From NCBI GenBank assembly GCA_002327965.1, contig DCVB01000107.1, positions 34,697 through 48,599 of the forward strand: a stretch of DNA of 13,903 nt. Direction: 5' to 3'. Of this stretch, positions 13,632 through 13,903 are shown piece after piece. The DNA is from Candidatus Aminicenantes bacterium UBA2199 (lineage in GTDB: Bacteria > Acidobacteriota > Aminicenantia > UBA2199). Position 1 is the stretch's first letter. Each line of letters begins with the position of its first letter. The notes under the pieces are model-generated. The model searched no databases, was not told the origin of the DNA, and saw nothing but the letters and a program-made list of their open reading frames with translations. A program made the translations under genes and the position numbers.

Positions 13632-13903
13632 GGCTGGCGGCCGGTCAGGATACGGAAGATTTCCCAGTATTTTTCGGCCGTGGCGGCGATCACTTCATCA
13701 GGCAGCACCGGTGGGGGCGACGTCCTGTCCCAGGAAGAGGCCAGCAGGTGGTTGCGCACGTACTGTTTGTCCAGGGGCGGGGGCTCCTGACCCGGCCGGT
13801 AGTCCGCCAGCTTCCAGAAGCGCGAGGAATCCGGGGTGAAGATCTCGTCGATCACGACGATCCTTCCCTGCTCATCGTGCCCGAACTCGAACTTGGAGTC
13901 GGC
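13628..13903 (-). CDS. purC: Phosphoribosylaminoimidazole-succinocarboxamide synthase (partial, C-terminus)
   Basis: The last 91 residues of SAICAR synthetase, the ATP-dependent enzyme joining CAIR and aspartate in de novo purine synthesis. The visible part begins ADSKFEFGHDEQGRI and continues VIDEIFTPDSSRFW, the highly conserved block around the nucleotide-binding region. It then has DKQYVRNHLLASSWD and a tail with YWEIFRILTG, typical of the longer (~300-residue) PurC form. Roughly 200 N-terminal residues lie beyond the window end. The TGA stop overlaps the cvpA ATG (ATGA), so purC heads or sits inside a minus-strand transcript with cvpA and the Fis-like gene. Recalled family similarity is strong. 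Confidence 0.95.
   Translation of the reverse strand, partial: ADSKFEFGHDEQGRIVVIDEIFTPDSSRFWKLADYRPGQEPPPLDKQYVRNHLLASSWDRTSPPPVLPDEVIAATAEKYWEIFRILTGRQP

Overview
This is a GC-rich stretch (low-60s % GC by eye) of a bacterial chromosome with ordinary housekeeping and envelope genes and no phage, insertion sequence, CRISPR, tRNA or rRNA. The gene set suggests an anaerobic or facultative, Gram-negative-type (diderm) heterotroph: HslU, a CGKKGPL lipoprotein, a DUF362 ferredoxin-like protein, an ADP-forming acyl-CoA synthetase fused to an acetyltransferase, an Aas-type acyl-ACP synthetase, a Fis-like protein and CvpA. Acidobacteriota/Aminicenantes or a Desulfobacterota-like lineage would fit, but that is inference; no taxonomic marker is complete here.

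Layout. (1) Plus strand 3-3411: the 3' part of hslU, a three-FN3-domain lipoprotein overlapping it by 4 nt, then a DUF362 protein with two [4Fe-4S] motifs 14 nt further on; probably one transcript. (2) Minus strand 8676-3435: lhgO (L-2-hydroxyglutarate dehydrogenase/oxidase), a class V PLP enzyme of the cysteine-desulfurase-like type, then a large ADP-forming acyl-CoA synthetase-GNAT fusion. The fusion has its own near-consensus promoter, whose -35 box overlaps the stop codon of the PLP gene. This block converges on the first with only 23 nt between stop codons. (3) A 280-nt divergent region (8677-8956) holds two good sigma70-type promoters facing outward. Between them lies an imperfect inverted pair of GTGAAAA-type heptad arrays. 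(4) Plus strand 8957-11085: a phosphomannomutase/phosphoglucomutase and UppP, two nucleotides apart, supplying sugar phosphates and recycling undecaprenyl phosphate for envelope polysaccharide synthesis. (5) Minus strand 13903-11214: the 3' end of purC, cvpA (4-nt overlap) and a Fis-like DNA-binding protein (41-nt overlap), followed by an Aas-type acyl-ACP/acyl-CoA synthetase with its own promoter.

No clear new multi-gene system is visible. The best leads are the divergent regulatory region (heptad inverted repeat plus an 8-bp inverted repeat abutting both -10 boxes), the apparently catalytically intact ACD-GNAT fusion, the cvpA/fis overlap with an A8 run, and the stand-alone Aas-type synthetase. 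All start choices, promoters and functions are read from sequence only; nothing was searched.
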